Numbered from the stretch's first letter, positions 44,381-54,051 are shown. The stretch: 64,000 nt of DNA from SIG622 sp045652245 (GCA_045652245.1 JAZRTY010000034.1:1-64000); one strand, 5' to 3'. A program made the numbers and translations. Notes: generated from the letters alone by a model not told the origin.

Positions 44381-45859
44381 ATGAGTTCAAACAATAACAT
44401 AAACGGTGGTTTTGACAGCCTGCTTAATGACTTAAATAAGAGCACAAAAAAGCCGGAACAATCTGCACATACACAGAGTAACTCCTCTGCAAAAAAGCCC
44501 GGCGCAAATCAAGGCAGACAAGTCCCTTCTGCACCAAAAAAGGTTGTACCAAAAAGAAACGACGACAGCGGAACAAAGGTCTTTTCGGCAGTAAATGTTC
44601 CTGCTAAAAAGGTTGCGCAGACTAACAATCCTGCGCCCCAAAAATCCGACAGTACTGCAAAAAAGAGTACTGCTTCAGGAAAGCTGCCAATATCAAAAAT
44701 CCAAAACCGTAAGCCGAAAAAGAATGTGCAATATTTTCCAGAAGAAAAAACAAAGAACAAAAGAGGAAAAAGGAACAGTGGTATTTTCGGAAGTGTTCTT
44801 CGCTTCGTTCTTTACATTGCTATGGTGCTTGTTGTATCTGTGTTTTGTGCAAAGCTTATAATAAATGTTGCAAATGATGTTTTTGCTTTCCTGAAGGATG
44901 ACACAGAAATCACCCTTACAATTCCGGAAGGTGCAACAACAAAACAGATTTCAAAGATTCTGGGTGAAAACGGTATTGTCGATTATCCATTTGTTTTCAG
45001 GCTCTATACAGATGCAAAAAAAGACGGCAGCAAATATTACACCGAAGGCTACAAATCAGGTGAATTCACCATTACTCCAAGCACTAACTACGATGACCTG
45101 ATATACCTTCTTTCAAACAACAGCGCTACGCGTGAAATCGTACGTCTTACCTTCCCCGAGGGTTCAACAATTGATGAAATTATCGATATTCTTATAAAAG
45201 GTGGCGTTAAGAACACCAAAGAACAATACATTGATGTTATCGAGAATTATGATTTTGACTATCAGGCAATAAATGAGCTTGATACAGACAACTTCAAAAA
45301 CGGAAGAAAATATCGTCTTGAGGGTTATCTCTTCCCCGATACCTACGATTTCTACACAGACGAAAATCCTGTTTCTGTTATCAACAAGTTCCTTGTAAAC
45401 TTCGATAACAAATTTGATGCTTCCTATTATGAAACAGCAAAAAAGCTGGGACTTTCTGTTGATGAAATTATAACAATTGCATCTCTTATTGAAACAGAGT
45501 CGAGCCTTACAGATGACAGAGGTAAAATTTCTTCTGTTTTCCATAACAGAATTAAGAATATGGCAAACTACCCGTATCTTCAGTCGGATGCTACAATCCA
45601 ATATGCACTTCCCGAAAGAACAAAGAAGGTAACACCCGAAGACCTGAAGTATGACTCTCCGTATAATACCTATATTTACAGAGGACTTCCTCCGAGTGCT
45701 ATTGCAAATCCCGGTCTTGATGCCATAACCTATGCACTTTATCCCGAGAATACATCCTATTATTACTTTGTATCAGATGGTAGAGGCAGAACCTATTTTG
45801 CAACCTCCCTCCCCGAACACAATGTAAATATTGCAAAAATAAGGAATAACAGCCAATGA
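44381..45859 (+). CDS. mltG: endolytic transglycosylase MltG (YceG-like)
   Basis: The 492-residue protein has a long cytoplasmic, Lys/Ser/Pro-rich N-terminus (about 1-125), one transmembrane helix (about 135-157), a LysM-like region, and the YceG domain with the catalytic glutamate in ETESSLTDDRGKISS. It cleaves nascent peptidoglycan strands to set their length. AAGGAGG precedes the ATG at 44381. Its last bases overlap the U32 gene (ATGA). Confidence 0.92.
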   Translation: MSSNNNINGGFDSLLNDLNKSTKKPEQSAHTQSNSSAKKPGANQGRQVPSAPKKVVPKRNDDSGTKVFSAVNVPAKKVAQTNNPAPQKSDSTAKKSTASGKLPISKIQNRKPKKNVQYFPEEKTKNKRGKRNSGIFGSVLRFVLYIAMVLVVSVFCAKLIINVANDVFAFLKDDTEITLTIPEGATTKQISKILGENGIVDYPFVFRLYTDAKKDGSKYYTEGYKSGEFTITPSTNYDDLIYLLSNNSATREIVRLTFPEGSTIDEIIDILIKGGVKNTKEQYIDVIENYDFDYQAINELDTDNFKNGRKYRLEGYLFPDTYDFYTDENPVSVINKFLVNFDNKFDASYYETAKKLGLSVDEIITIASLIETESSLTDDRGKISSVFHNRIKNMANYPYLQSDATIQYALPERTKKVTPEDLKYDSPYNTYIYRGLPPSAIANPGLDAITYALYPENTSYYYFVSDGRGRTYFATSLPEHNVNIAKIRNNSQ

Positions 45860-47100
45860 TAAAACGCCCTGAAATACTTGCCCCTTGCGGCAATTTTGAA
45901 AAAATGAAATTTGCAATCCTTTACGGTGCAGATGCCGTTTATCTTGCAGGACAGCAATTTGGTATGAGAACGGCCTCAGATAACTTTTCAAGAGAAGAGC
46001 TGCAGGATGCAATTATCTACGCACACGAAAGGAATGTAAAGGTTTATGTAACCGTAAATATTCTCCCACATCCTGCGCAGATAAAGTTATTACCTGAATA
46101 TCTTGAATTTCTTGAAAGTATAAAACCGGATGCTCTTATTATCTCCGACCTTGGTGTTTTAAGTCTTGCAAAGCAATATGCACCGAGTATTGAAATCCAT
46201 ATTTCAACCCAGGCAAGCACGGTAAATGCACAGGCGTGTAAAATGTGGCACAGCCTTGGTGCTTCAAGAATTGTTTTAGCACGTGAGCTGTCTTTAGAAG
46301 AAATAAAACAGATACGAGCTGAAATTCCACCCGAGCTTGAGCTTGAAGCTTTTGTTCACGGAGCTATGTGTGTATCATATTCGGGAAGATGCTTGCTTTC
46401 AAACTATTTCTCCGGTCGTGACGCTAACTGCGGAAATTGTGTTCAGCCATGCCGTTGGGAATACAAGGTAAAGGAAATAAACGCCGAGTTTTACGAGGTA
46501 AAACGCCCCGAAGATGCAATTTCAGTTGTACAGGAGGAAACCGGCACTTACATTTTCAGCTCAAAGGATTTGTGTATGATTGAGCATATTCCTGAGCTTA
46601 TTGATGCAGGAATTGACAGCTTTAAAATTGAGGGCAGAGTCAAGAGTGCATACTACACGGCAGTATGTGCAAATGCGTACAAAAGTGAGGTCAATTCTTA
46701 TCTTGCAGATCCCGAAAATTACAAGGTAAATCCCCTCTCACTTGAGTCTCTTGAAAGCGTAAGTCACAGACGTTATGGTACGGGGTTTTTCTTCGATAGA
46801 CCCATAGATAACGCGCAAATTGCCGAGGAAGGTGGCTACATTCGTGAAAAAGCATATATTGCAACAGTTGAGGGATATGACTCTGAGAGTGGTAGGTGCT
46901 TACTTCGTCAGAAAAACAAGGTTTGTGAAGGTGAAACGGTACATCTTATCTCTCCTTTTCAGGTGCCTCGTGAACTAACTTTATGTGAAATGCAGGACGA
47001 AAAAGGAAACCCAATAGAAAGCGCTCCTCATCCTCAAATGCTTTATTCTGTTAAAGTTCCCTTTGAAGTAAAAGCAGGTGATATTCTCTGTGGGATTTAG
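45856..47100 (+). CDS. peptidase U32-family protein
   Basis: The 414-residue protein has the U32 signature EAFVHGAMCVSYSGRCLLSN, then the Cys cluster CGNCVQPCRW that holds a Fe-S or Zn site. U32 proteins include RlhA/TrhP-type RNA hydroxylation enzymes and putative collagenases, so peptidase activity is not certain; tRNA hydroxylation (TrhP-like) is my favoured role. Starts in a four-base overlap with mltG and ends with TAG. Confidence 0.88.
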   Translation: MIKRPEILAPCGNFEKMKFAILYGADAVYLAGQQFGMRTASDNFSREELQDAIIYAHERNVKVYVTVNILPHPAQIKLLPEYLEFLESIKPDALIISDLGVLSLAKQYAPSIEIHISTQASTVNAQACKMWHSLGASRIVLARELSLEEIKQIRAEIPPELELEAFVHGAMCVSYSGRCLLSNYFSGRDANCGNCVQPCRWEYKVKEINAEFYEVKRPEDAISVVQEETGTYIFSSKDLCMIEHIPELIDAGIDSFKIEGRVKSAYYTAVCANAYKSEVNSYLADPENYKVNPLSLESLESVSHRRYGTGFFFDRPIDNAQIAEEGGYIREKAYIATVEGYDSESGRCLLRQKNKVCEGETVHLISPFQVPRELTLCEMQDEKGNPIESAPHPQMLYSVKVPFEVKAGDILCGI

Positions 47101-47104
47101 ATAA

Positions 47105-47395
47105 ATGACTTTGTTTGAAATAATAATATCAGTTTACCTTTTTATTATAAATATATCAGCCTTTGTGCTTTGTGGAATTGATAAGTATCGTTCAAAAAGG
47201 AATATGTGGCGTATTCAGGAAACTACTCTCTTCAATTTAGCGCTTCTTGGAGGTGCACTCGGGCTGCTTCTCGGAATGAAGCTTTTCCGTCACAAAACTA
47301 AGCACAAGAGCTTTACACTTTTCGTTCCCGCAATAATAATTACTCAGGCTTTGATTGTACTTTATTTATTTTACAATGGGTTGCTGAAGATATAA
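47105..47395 (+). CDS. DUF1294 small membrane protein
   Basis: The 96-residue protein has two to three hydrophobic segments with the DUF1294 motif FxxxGIDKYRSKRNMWRIQE and a central LLGGALG. Function unknown. It lies four bases after the U32 gene and 18 bases before pncB. Confidence 0.85.
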   Translation: MTLFEIIISVYLFIINISAFVLCGIDKYRSKRNMWRIQETTLFNLALLGGALGLLLGMKLFRHKTKHKSFTLFVPAIIITQALIVLYLFYNGLLKI

Positions 47396-47413
47396 AACCG
47401 AAAGGACAAGAAA

Positions 47414-48859
47414 ATGACACCTTATAACTATACTCTACTTTGCGACTTTTATGAGCTGACAATGGCAAACGGATACTTTCTGTCGGGTAAAGGAAATGAA
47501 ATTGCATATTTTGATGTGTTTTTCAGAAGAATCCCCGACGGTGGCGGCTTTGCAATCGCAGCGGGTCTTGAACAGGTAATCGACTATATCGAAAATCTTA
47601 AATTCACAGACGAGGATATCGACTTTTTAAGAAGCAAAAAAATCTTTTCGGAGGATTTTCTGAATTATCTGAAAAACTTTAAATTTGAAGGAGATATTTT
47701 TGCCGTTCCCGAAGGAACTCCTATCTTCCCGAATGAGCCGATTCTCACAGTACGCGCAAGTGCCATACAGGCTCAGTTTATCGAAACATACATACTTCTT
47801 GCAATAAATCATCAATCACTTATTGCTACAAAGGCGAACAGAATCGTAAGAAGTGCCCAGGGACGTCCTGTCGCAGAGTTCGGCTCACGACGTGCACAGG
47901 GTGCAGATGCCGCCATGCTCGGTGCCCGAGCTGCCTATATCGGCGGCTGTGCTTCTACTGCTTGTACTATAAGTGACAGAGAATTCTCTGTCCCCTGCTC
48001 GGGTACAATGGCTCACTCATGGGTTCAGATGTTTGATGATGAATATACAGCCTTTAAGACATACTGTGAAACATATCCTAACAATTCAACACTTCTCGTG
48101 GACACCTATGATGTACTGAAAAGTGGTATTCCAAATGCAATTCGTGCATTTAAAGAGGTTCTTATTCCTATGGGCATAAAATCCTTCGGTGTACGTCTTG
48201 ATTCGGGTGACATCACATACCTTACAAAGAAGGTCCGTAAGATGCTTGATGATGCAGGACTTCCGATGTGTAAAATTGTCATTTCCAACTCACTTGATGA
48301 ATTCATCATTCGTGATATCATCCATCAGGGTGCGAAGGTTGATGCGTTCGGTGTCGGCGAACGACTGATTACAGCAAAGAGCGATCCTGTTTTTGGTGGA
48401 GTATACAAACTTGTCGCAAAAGAGGACTCTACGGGAAATATAGTTCCGAAAATCAAAATTTCCGAGAACACAGAAAAAATTACCACTCCTCATTTTAAAA
48501 AGCTATACAGAATCTACGACAATACAAGCAACGAAGCCGTAGCAGATATGCTGTGCGTACATGACGAAGAGATATCGGAAAATGAGCCTCTTGTAATTTT
48601 CGACCCTGATAATACCTGGAAAAAGAAAACCCTTACGAATTTCCATATAAAACAGCTTCTTGTTCCTGTTTTCAAAGGTGGCAAGTGTGTTTATGATAAG
48701 CCGACTATTTCTGAAATCAAGAAGTACTGCGAAGACCAGGTTGCACATCTTTGGGACGAGGTTAAGCGTTTTGAAAATCCTCATAAATACTATGTCGACC
48801 TTTCAAGCAAGCTCTGGAATGTAAAAATGAATTTGCTTTCCGAAAGACGCGAACACTAA
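47414..48859 (+). CDS. pncB: nicotinate phosphoribosyltransferase
   Basis: The 481-residue enzyme makes nicotinate mononucleotide for NAD salvage. It begins with LCDFYELTMANGYF; FGSRRAQG and SGTMAHSWVQ are the diagnostic active-site stretches. It is the last gene of the plus-strand run. Confidence 0.95.
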   Translation: MTPYNYTLLCDFYELTMANGYFLSGKGNEIAYFDVFFRRIPDGGGFAIAAGLEQVIDYIENLKFTDEDIDFLRSKKIFSEDFLNYLKNFKFEGDIFAVPEGTPIFPNEPILTVRASAIQAQFIETYILLAINHQSLIATKANRIVRSAQGRPVAEFGSRRAQGADAAMLGARAAYIGGCASTACTISDREFSVPCSGTMAHSWVQMFDDEYTAFKTYCETYPNNSTLLVDTYDVLKSGIPNAIRAFKEVLIPMGIKSFGVRLDSGDITYLTKKVRKMLDDAGLPMCKIVISNSLDEFIIRDIIHQGAKVDAFGVGERLITAKSDPVFGGVYKLVAKEDSTGNIVPKIKISENTEKITTPHFKKLYRIYDNTSNEAVADMLCVHDEEISENEPLVIFDPDNTWKKKTLTNFHIKQLLVPVFKGGKCVYDKPTISEIKKYCEDQVAHLWDEVKRFENPHKYYVDLSSKLWNVKMNLLSERREH

Positions 48860-48888
48860 GTAAGAAAATCACAAATCATTTTGTTAAT

Positions 48889-48910
48889 GTAACAATACCT
48901 AAGTATTGTT
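48889..48910. promoter_or_regulatory. 8-bp inverted repeat upstream of the isomerase block
   Basis: AACAATAC-CTAA-GTATTGTT is a perfect inverted repeat about 40 bases before the first isomerase. It has no U-tract, so an operator is more likely than a terminator, though a weak stem stopping pncB transcription is possible. Confidence 0.45.
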
Positions 48911-48947
48911 CAATTATAAAAAATTAAATTAAGGAAGGTAAATTATT

Positions 48948-49838
48948 ATGAAAATTGGTGTTAGTACTTATAGCTTTGGGGCATACAGAAAAACACTCGG
49001 CCTTTTGGGCGTTCTTGACAAAATCAAGGAGTTTGGTGCAGAAGCTGTTGACTTTACTCCTTTCAGAGAAAATTATCCGACAAGCGATGCCCCCTTCACA
49101 CCTGAAAAGGGTGATGAATCCTTCAGACTTGCAGAACAACTGAAGGTGCGGATGCAGGAGCTCGGTCTTGAATGCGGCTGCTATTGCGTTACCACGAATA
49201 TGATAGCAAACGACATCGAAGCTGAAATAAAAAAAGCTTGTGCACATATTGATCTTGCAAACGCACTTGGTTCCAAGATTGTCAGAATTGACATAAGCTA
49301 CGGTTTTCCCGCAAGCAAAAGGCTCCAAAGAGATTATGACTCCTTAATTAAGCTTGCCGTTGAAAACATAAGAAGAGTTGCAGACTATGCACAGGGACTC
49401 GGTATTATGCTTTGTACAGAAAATCACGGAAGGTTTTCGCAGGATGCTGACAGAGTTGAAAAGCTTGTAAACGCAGTTAACCATCCGAACTTCATGGTGC
49501 TTGTCGATATCGGAAATTTCATGTGTGTTGACGGTGACCCTGGAAAATCTGTCGGACTTCTCGCTCAGTATGCTGTTCACGCACACGCAAAGGATTTCTA
49601 TTTCCGTTCAGGGGCTCTTGAGGCACCGGGAGAAGGTTGGAGCCTGACGAGAGGCGGAAATTACATTCGAGGTGCGATTATCGGGCAAGGAGATGTTCCG
49701 GTAAAATCCTGTCTGAAGCTTCTTAAAAACGCAGGTTATGACGGAATACTTGCTATTGAATTCGAAGGTAACGAGGACGCACTTTTTGGTGTAAGAGTCG
49801 GCATTGACAATCTTAAGCGTTTCTTATCTCAAATTTAA
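48948..49838 (+). CDS. sugar phosphate isomerase/epimerase (xylose isomerase-like TIM barrel), copy 1
   Basis: The 296-residue AP2Ec-type TIM-barrel protein shows the usual metal-ligand pattern: Glu in CTENHG, Asp in LVDIGN, His in HAHAKD and Glu in AIEFEG. It probably acts on a keto-sugar or inositol-type compound. It is a close paralogue of the next gene, aligned end to end with the same length. AAGGAAGG precedes the ATG. Confidence 0.88.
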   Translation: MKIGVSTYSFGAYRKTLGLLGVLDKIKEFGAEAVDFTPFRENYPTSDAPFTPEKGDESFRLAEQLKVRMQELGLECGCYCVTTNMIANDIEAEIKKACAHIDLANALGSKIVRIDISYGFPASKRLQRDYDSLIKLAVENIRRVADYAQGLGIMLCTENHGRFSQDADRVEKLVNAVNHPNFMVLVDIGNFMCVDGDPGKSVGLLAQYAVHAHAKDFYFRSGALEAPGEGWSLTRGGNYIRGAIIGQGDVPVKSCLKLLKNAGYDGILAIEFEGNEDALFGVRVGIDNLKRFLSQI

Positions 49839-49995
49839 CTGTATTTTATATGAATTTGTTGTGAATTTACATAATATTCATAGAAATTACGACAATTTTA
49901 TGGTAAAATTTTATTGTTGTTTTTGTTTTGTCAAAGTATGTCGAACAGAAGCAAAAATATAATAAAAAAATTAACTGTTAAGGAAGGTACAAATA

Positions 49996-50886
49996 ATGAA
50001 GGTTGGAGTTAGTATTTACAGTTTCCACGAATACGTTGGACAGCTCGGACTTATTGGTGTTCTTGACAAAATCAAGGAATTTGGTGGTGAAGCAGTTGAC
50101 TTTATCCCGTTTGTTGCAGATAATATGACAAAGTACGGTGGTTTTACTCCCGAAAAAGGAGATGAAACCTACAGAATTGCCAAGGACCTTAAGGCTCACA
50201 TGGATGAAATCGGTCTTGAACCCGGTTGTTATTGTCTGAGCTGCAGCATGATTACTGCTGATATTGAAGAAGAAATCAAGAGAGTTTGTGCTCATATTGA
50301 TGTTGCAAAGGAGCTTGGTTGTAAAGTTGTAAGAATTGACGTATGTAACGGTTTCCCTGCTGAAAAGAAGCTTGGCAGAGATTACGATTCCTTTATCAAA
50401 GTTGGTGTTGAACCTATCAGAAGAATTGCAGACTATGCACAGGAACAAGGCATTATGCTTTGTACAGAAAACCACGGGAAGTTCTCTCAGGATGCTGAAA
50501 GAGTTGAGAAGCTCATTAATACCGTTAACCACCCGAACTTTATGGCTCTTGTTGATATCGGAAACTTCCTCTCAGCTGACGGTGATCCCGGAAAGTCCAC
50601 AGGTCTTCTTGCTCAGTATGCAGTTCACGCTCATGCTAAGGATTTCTTCATTCGTTCAGGTGCTCTTGAAGATCCTGGCGAAGGTTGGGGACTTACACGT
50701 GGTGGTAACTATATAAGAGGAACAATTATAGGACACGGTGTTGTTCCGGTTAAGTCTTGTCTTAAGCTCCTTAAAAATGCAGGCTACGACGGAATCCTCG
50801 CTATCGAATTCGAAGGTAAAGAAGATCCACTTTTCGGTATAAGAGTTGGTATTGCTAACCTTAAGCGCTTCTTGTCTCAGATTTAA
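49996..50886 (+). CDS. sugar phosphate isomerase/epimerase (xylose isomerase-like TIM barrel), copy 2
   Basis: This 296-residue paralogue of copy 1 keeps the same metal ligands (CTENHG, LVDIGN, HAHAKD, AIEFEG) and the same start spacing (AAGGAAGG). Differences from copy 1 are spread over the protein and many are synonymous at DNA level, so the duplication is not recent. It precedes the first solute-binding lipoprotein by 56 bases and is likely cotranscribed with it. A TATAAT lies at 49958-49963 but I see no good -35 for it. Confidence 0.88.
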   Translation: MKVGVSIYSFHEYVGQLGLIGVLDKIKEFGGEAVDFIPFVADNMTKYGGFTPEKGDETYRIAKDLKAHMDEIGLEPGCYCLSCSMITADIEEEIKRVCAHIDVAKELGCKVVRIDVCNGFPAEKKLGRDYDSFIKVGVEPIRRIADYAQEQGIMLCTENHGKFSQDAERVEKLINTVNHPNFMALVDIGNFLSADGDPGKSTGLLAQYAVHAHAKDFFIRSGALEDPGEGWGLTRGGNYIRGTIIGHGVVPVKSCLKLLKNAGYDGILAIEFEGKEDPLFGIRVGIANLKRFLSQI

Positions 50887-50908
50887 TCAGTATTTAAACA
50901 ATTTATTA

Positions 50909-50928
50909 TGCCGTTATAAATTACGGCA
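50909..50928 (+). promoter_or_regulatory. hairpin just before the RBS of solute-binding protein gene 1
   Basis: TGCCGT and ACGGCA pair around an 8-nt loop, ending four bases before CGGAGG. The same-shaped stem precedes gene 2 with a compensatory base-pair change. Confidence 0.6.
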
Positions 50929-50942
50929 GAACGGAGGTTATT

Positions 50943-52376
50943 ATGAATTTTAAAAAAATCACAGCTCTGTTACTTGCATCTGTTCTTGCAGTAGGAGCAA
51001 TCGCATTCACCTCTTGTGGTGGCGACGAAGAAGGTTCAAACAGTAACGTAGCCGGTACTGTTGCCGAGAAGCTCGGTATTCCTGCAGAACTTCAGGGGGC
51101 AGGAAAAGGTGAATCCTTTGACTTCTTCATTACTTACAACGTTCACGACTCCGACTTCATTCAGGAGGAAGAGGTTGGTGAAGACGTAAGAGATGCAATT
51201 TACTACAGAAACGAAGAAGTTCAGAACTTCTTTGATGTAAAATTCGCTATTCGTAAAGGCGATAACGACCATAATACAGCCGTTCCGATTGCACGTTCTT
51301 TAATCCAGGGGAATGATGATACATACGAGGTATTTATTAACCTTTAGGCAAGTGGTATGCCCCTTGTTTACGAAGACTTGTTCGTTGAATGGGGTGAAAG
51401 TATGCCCTATGCGAACCTTGATAACCCCTGGTGGTATCAGAATGTTAACCGTGACTTAAATTACAACGGTAAGATATATATAGCTGCAGGCGCATATAAC
51501 TTCCACGCTCTCAGAGCTGCTTGTATCCTTGCGTTCAACAAAAATCTTATGGATGAGCTCAATCTTGAGTATCCTTATGATATGGTACATGAAGGAACAT
51601 GGACAGTTGATAAGTTTATAGAATACAGCAAGGCAGCGATTAAGGACCTTAACGGTGACGGTACAATTGATTATGAAAACGACAGATACGGTTTCGGTTC
51701 ATGGGTTTATGAATCAACTCCTGCACTTTATGTTTCTATGGGTGCTGAGTCTGTTATAAAGGATGACAACGACCTTCCCAAGCTCAACATCAATAACGAA
51801 AGAACCTTTAATGTTCTTGACAAGATGATTGAAGTATACAAGGACGGAAACGGTGCGTTTATGAACACTACAGCTCAGGGATACGGTGTAAGTACAAGAA
51901 TGTTTAATGAAGGCAGACTTCTTTTTGCTCATGCGTCACTTCAGGAAGCAACTGCTTTCCGCAGCATGGAGGATGATTTCGGTTTTGTTCCCTATCCGAA
52001 GTTCAATGAGGAACAGGAAAATTACTATTCCAGACTTGTAAACTTCGCAGGTCTTACATATATTCCGATTACAAACCAGAAGCTTGAGCTCACAAGTGCT
52101 CTTCTTGAATACATGGCATACCTTTCAGACCGTGATCTTATTCCGGCTTTCTATGATGTAATTCTTACAGTTAAGACAACAAGAGACGTTGAATCTGAAG
52201 AAATGATCAATATCATCAGAGAAGGCGCAAGATTTATGGATGAAAACTACCTCACATCCGGTACCATACTTGACATGGCACGAAACGGACAGAACACACT
52301 TTCTTCAAACTACGCAGCTTACGGTGATACCTGGAATGATAAGCTTGACGATATAATCGAATTCTGGACTAAATAA
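50943..52376 (+). pseudogene. extracellular solute-binding lipoprotein, copy 1, interrupted by an in-frame TAG
   Basis: Codons from 50943 to 52376 stay in one frame and align end to end with the intact copy 2, apart from TAG at 51345-51347 where copy 2 has CAG (Gln). A lipoprotein signal (FTSC) is present, as is an EF-hand-like calcium loop (DLNGDGTIDYEND). It resembles family 1 ABC sugar-binding proteins. Downstream amino acids are well conserved between copies while third positions differ, so the nonsense change looks recent. A 134-residue fragment and a possible 339-residue restart are the predicted products if there is no read-through. Confidence 0.8.
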
Positions 52377-52387
52377 TTGATCACTCT

Positions 52388-52423
52388 ATCAGCACTGCAC
52401 TTCCTGTGCAGTGCTGATTTTTT
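52388..52423 (+). terminator. terminator after solute-binding gene 1
   Basis: A perfect 13-bp stem (52388-52400 with 52406-52418) is followed by TTTTTT. Confidence 0.92.
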
Positions 52424-52452
52424 AATATCAGGATAAATTAACATATTATTCA

Positions 52453-52481
52453 TTGAAATGTTTTGGAACTTGTGCTATAAT
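52453..52481 (+). promoter_or_regulatory. promoter of solute-binding gene 2
   Basis: TTGAAA and TATAAT are 17 bases apart, with TGC just before the -10 box (extended -10). Confidence 0.75.
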
Positions 52482-52517
52482 ACATTATTGTATAGGTGTA
52501 CACATATAAATTTATTG

Positions 52518-52537
52518 TGCCATGGTATAAAGTGGCA
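52518..52537 (+). promoter_or_regulatory. hairpin just before the RBS of solute-binding protein gene 2
   Basis: TGCCAT pairs with GTGGCA (one G-U) around an 8-nt loop, ending four bases before TGGAGG. Pair 5 is A-U here and G-C in gene 1, a compensatory change. Confidence 0.6.
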
Positions 52538-52551
52538 AAATGGAGGTAATT

Positions 52552-53988
52552 ATGAATTTCAAGAAAACTCTTGCATTTATTCTTGCAGGAATACTTGCAG
52601 TAGGTGCTGTTGCGTTCACTTCGTGTGGTGGCGACGGTGATGAAAAAGAAAAAGGTGAAGTAGGCGACAGTGTTGCCGAAATTCTCGGTATTCCTGCAGA
52701 GCTCAAGGGCGCCGGAAATGGCGAAACCTTTGACTTTTTCATTACTTACAATGTCCACGACCCGGACTTTATTCAGGAAGAAGAGGTTGGTGACGACATC
52801 AGAGACACAATTTTTTACAGAAATCAGGAGGTTGAAAGCTTTTTTGATGTAGACTTCGGTTACAGAAATGGTGACAGCGACCACAATACTGCTGTACCGA
52901 TTGCCCGTTCTCTTATTCAGAGTAATGATGAAACATATGAAGTTTTTATCAATCTTCAGTCAACAGGTATGCCTCTTGTTTACGAAGACCTTTTCGTAGA
53001 ATGGGGCGAAAGCATGCCGTATGCAAACCTCGACAACCCCTGGTGGTATCAGAATGTAAACCGTGACCTTAACTACAACGGCAAGGTATATGTAACAGCC
53101 GGTGCTTACAATTTCCATGCACTCAAGGCTGCTTGTGCGATTGCATTCAACAAGAATCTTATGGACGAGCTTGACCTCGAATATCCTTATGATCTTGTAC
53201 ACGAAGGAAAATGGACAGTTGACAAATTTATCGAATACAGCAAAGCTGCGATAAAAGACCTTAACGGTGACGGTACAATTGACTATGAAAACGACAGATA
53301 CGGCTTTGGTTCGTGGGTTTATGAGTCAACTCCTGCGTTTTATGTGTCTCTCGGTGCAGAATCGGTAGTTAAAGATGACAACGCTCTTCCGAAGCTCAAC
53401 ATCAACAACGAAAGAACTTTCAAAGTTATTGACAAGGTGATTGAAGTATTCAAGGATGGTAACGGTGCATTTATGAACACAACAGATCAGGGTTATGGCG
53501 TTTCCGATACAATGTTCACCGAAGGCAGACTTCTCTTTGATCAGACAACACTTGGTGGTACCACTAAATTTCTTGGAATGGAGGATGACTTCGGTTTCCT
53601 TCCCTACCCGAAGCTTGACGAGCAGCAGGAAAATTATTACTCAAGAATTGTAAACTACGCAGGACTTACATATGTTCCGATTACAAATCATAAGCTTGAG
53701 CTTACAAGTGCACTTCTTGAATATATGGCATATCTCTCTGACCGTGACCTTCTCCCTACCTTCTATGACGTAATTCTTACAATTAAAACTACAAGAGACG
53801 TTGAATCTGAAGAGATGATCAGCATTATCAGAGAAGGTGCAAGATTTATGGATGAAAACTATCTGTCATCCGGCACAATACTTACTATGGCAGGTACCGG
53901 ACAGAATACGCTTTCCTCCAACTATGCAGCTTACGGTGACACCTGGAATGATAAGCTCGAAGATATTATTGAGTTCTGGTCTAAATAA
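52552..53988 (+). CDS. extracellular solute-binding lipoprotein, copy 2
   Basis: The 478-residue protein has a lipoprotein signal with the lipobox FTSC (Cys at about residue 25), then an ABC family 1-type binding fold. The EF-hand-like DLNGDGTIDYENDRYGF loop is typical of carbohydrate-binding members in Clostridia. It captures a solute outside the membrane for an ABC importer, but no permease or ATPase gene is nearby. It has its own promoter and terminator. The start at 52552 follows GGAGG. Confidence 0.85.
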   Translation: MNFKKTLAFILAGILAVGAVAFTSCGGDGDEKEKGEVGDSVAEILGIPAELKGAGNGETFDFFITYNVHDPDFIQEEEVGDDIRDTIFYRNQEVESFFDVDFGYRNGDSDHNTAVPIARSLIQSNDETYEVFINLQSTGMPLVYEDLFVEWGESMPYANLDNPWWYQNVNRDLNYNGKVYVTAGAYNFHALKAACAIAFNKNLMDELDLEYPYDLVHEGKWTVDKFIEYSKAAIKDLNGDGTIDYENDRYGFGSWVYESTPAFYVSLGAESVVKDDNALPKLNINNERTFKVIDKVIEVFKDGNGAFMNTTDQGYGVSDTMFTEGRLLFDQTTLGGTTKFLGMEDDFGFLPYPKLDEQQENYYSRIVNYAGLTYVPITNHKLELTSALLEYMAYLSDRDLLPTFYDVILTIKTTRDVESEEMISIIREGARFMDENYLSSGTILTMAGTGQNTLSSNYAAYGDTWNDKLEDIIEFWSK

Positions 53989-53997
53989 TAAATAAAC

Positions 53998-54041
53998 ATT
54001 CGAAAGCACCACATAAATTGTGGTGCTTTCGAATTTATTTT
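53998..54041 (+). terminator. terminator after solute-binding gene 2
   Basis: A perfect 16-bp stem (53998-54013 with 54019-54034) is followed by TTATTTT. Confidence 0.9.
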
Positions 54042-54051
54042 AAAAAACATC

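Noticed and set aside
45856..47100. U32 protein as a secreted collagenase
   Set aside because: There is no signal peptide, and the Cys-cluster form of U32 is better explained by RNA-modifying members.
49928..49963. TTGTCA...TATAAT as a promoter for isomerase copy 2
   Set aside because: The spacer is about 24 bases, too long for sigma-A; only the -10-like box is convincing.
50943..52376. Genetic-code recoding of TAG as an amino acid
   Set aside because: Other genes end normally in TAG (35787, 47100) and RF1 is full length, so a single nonsense mutation is simpler.
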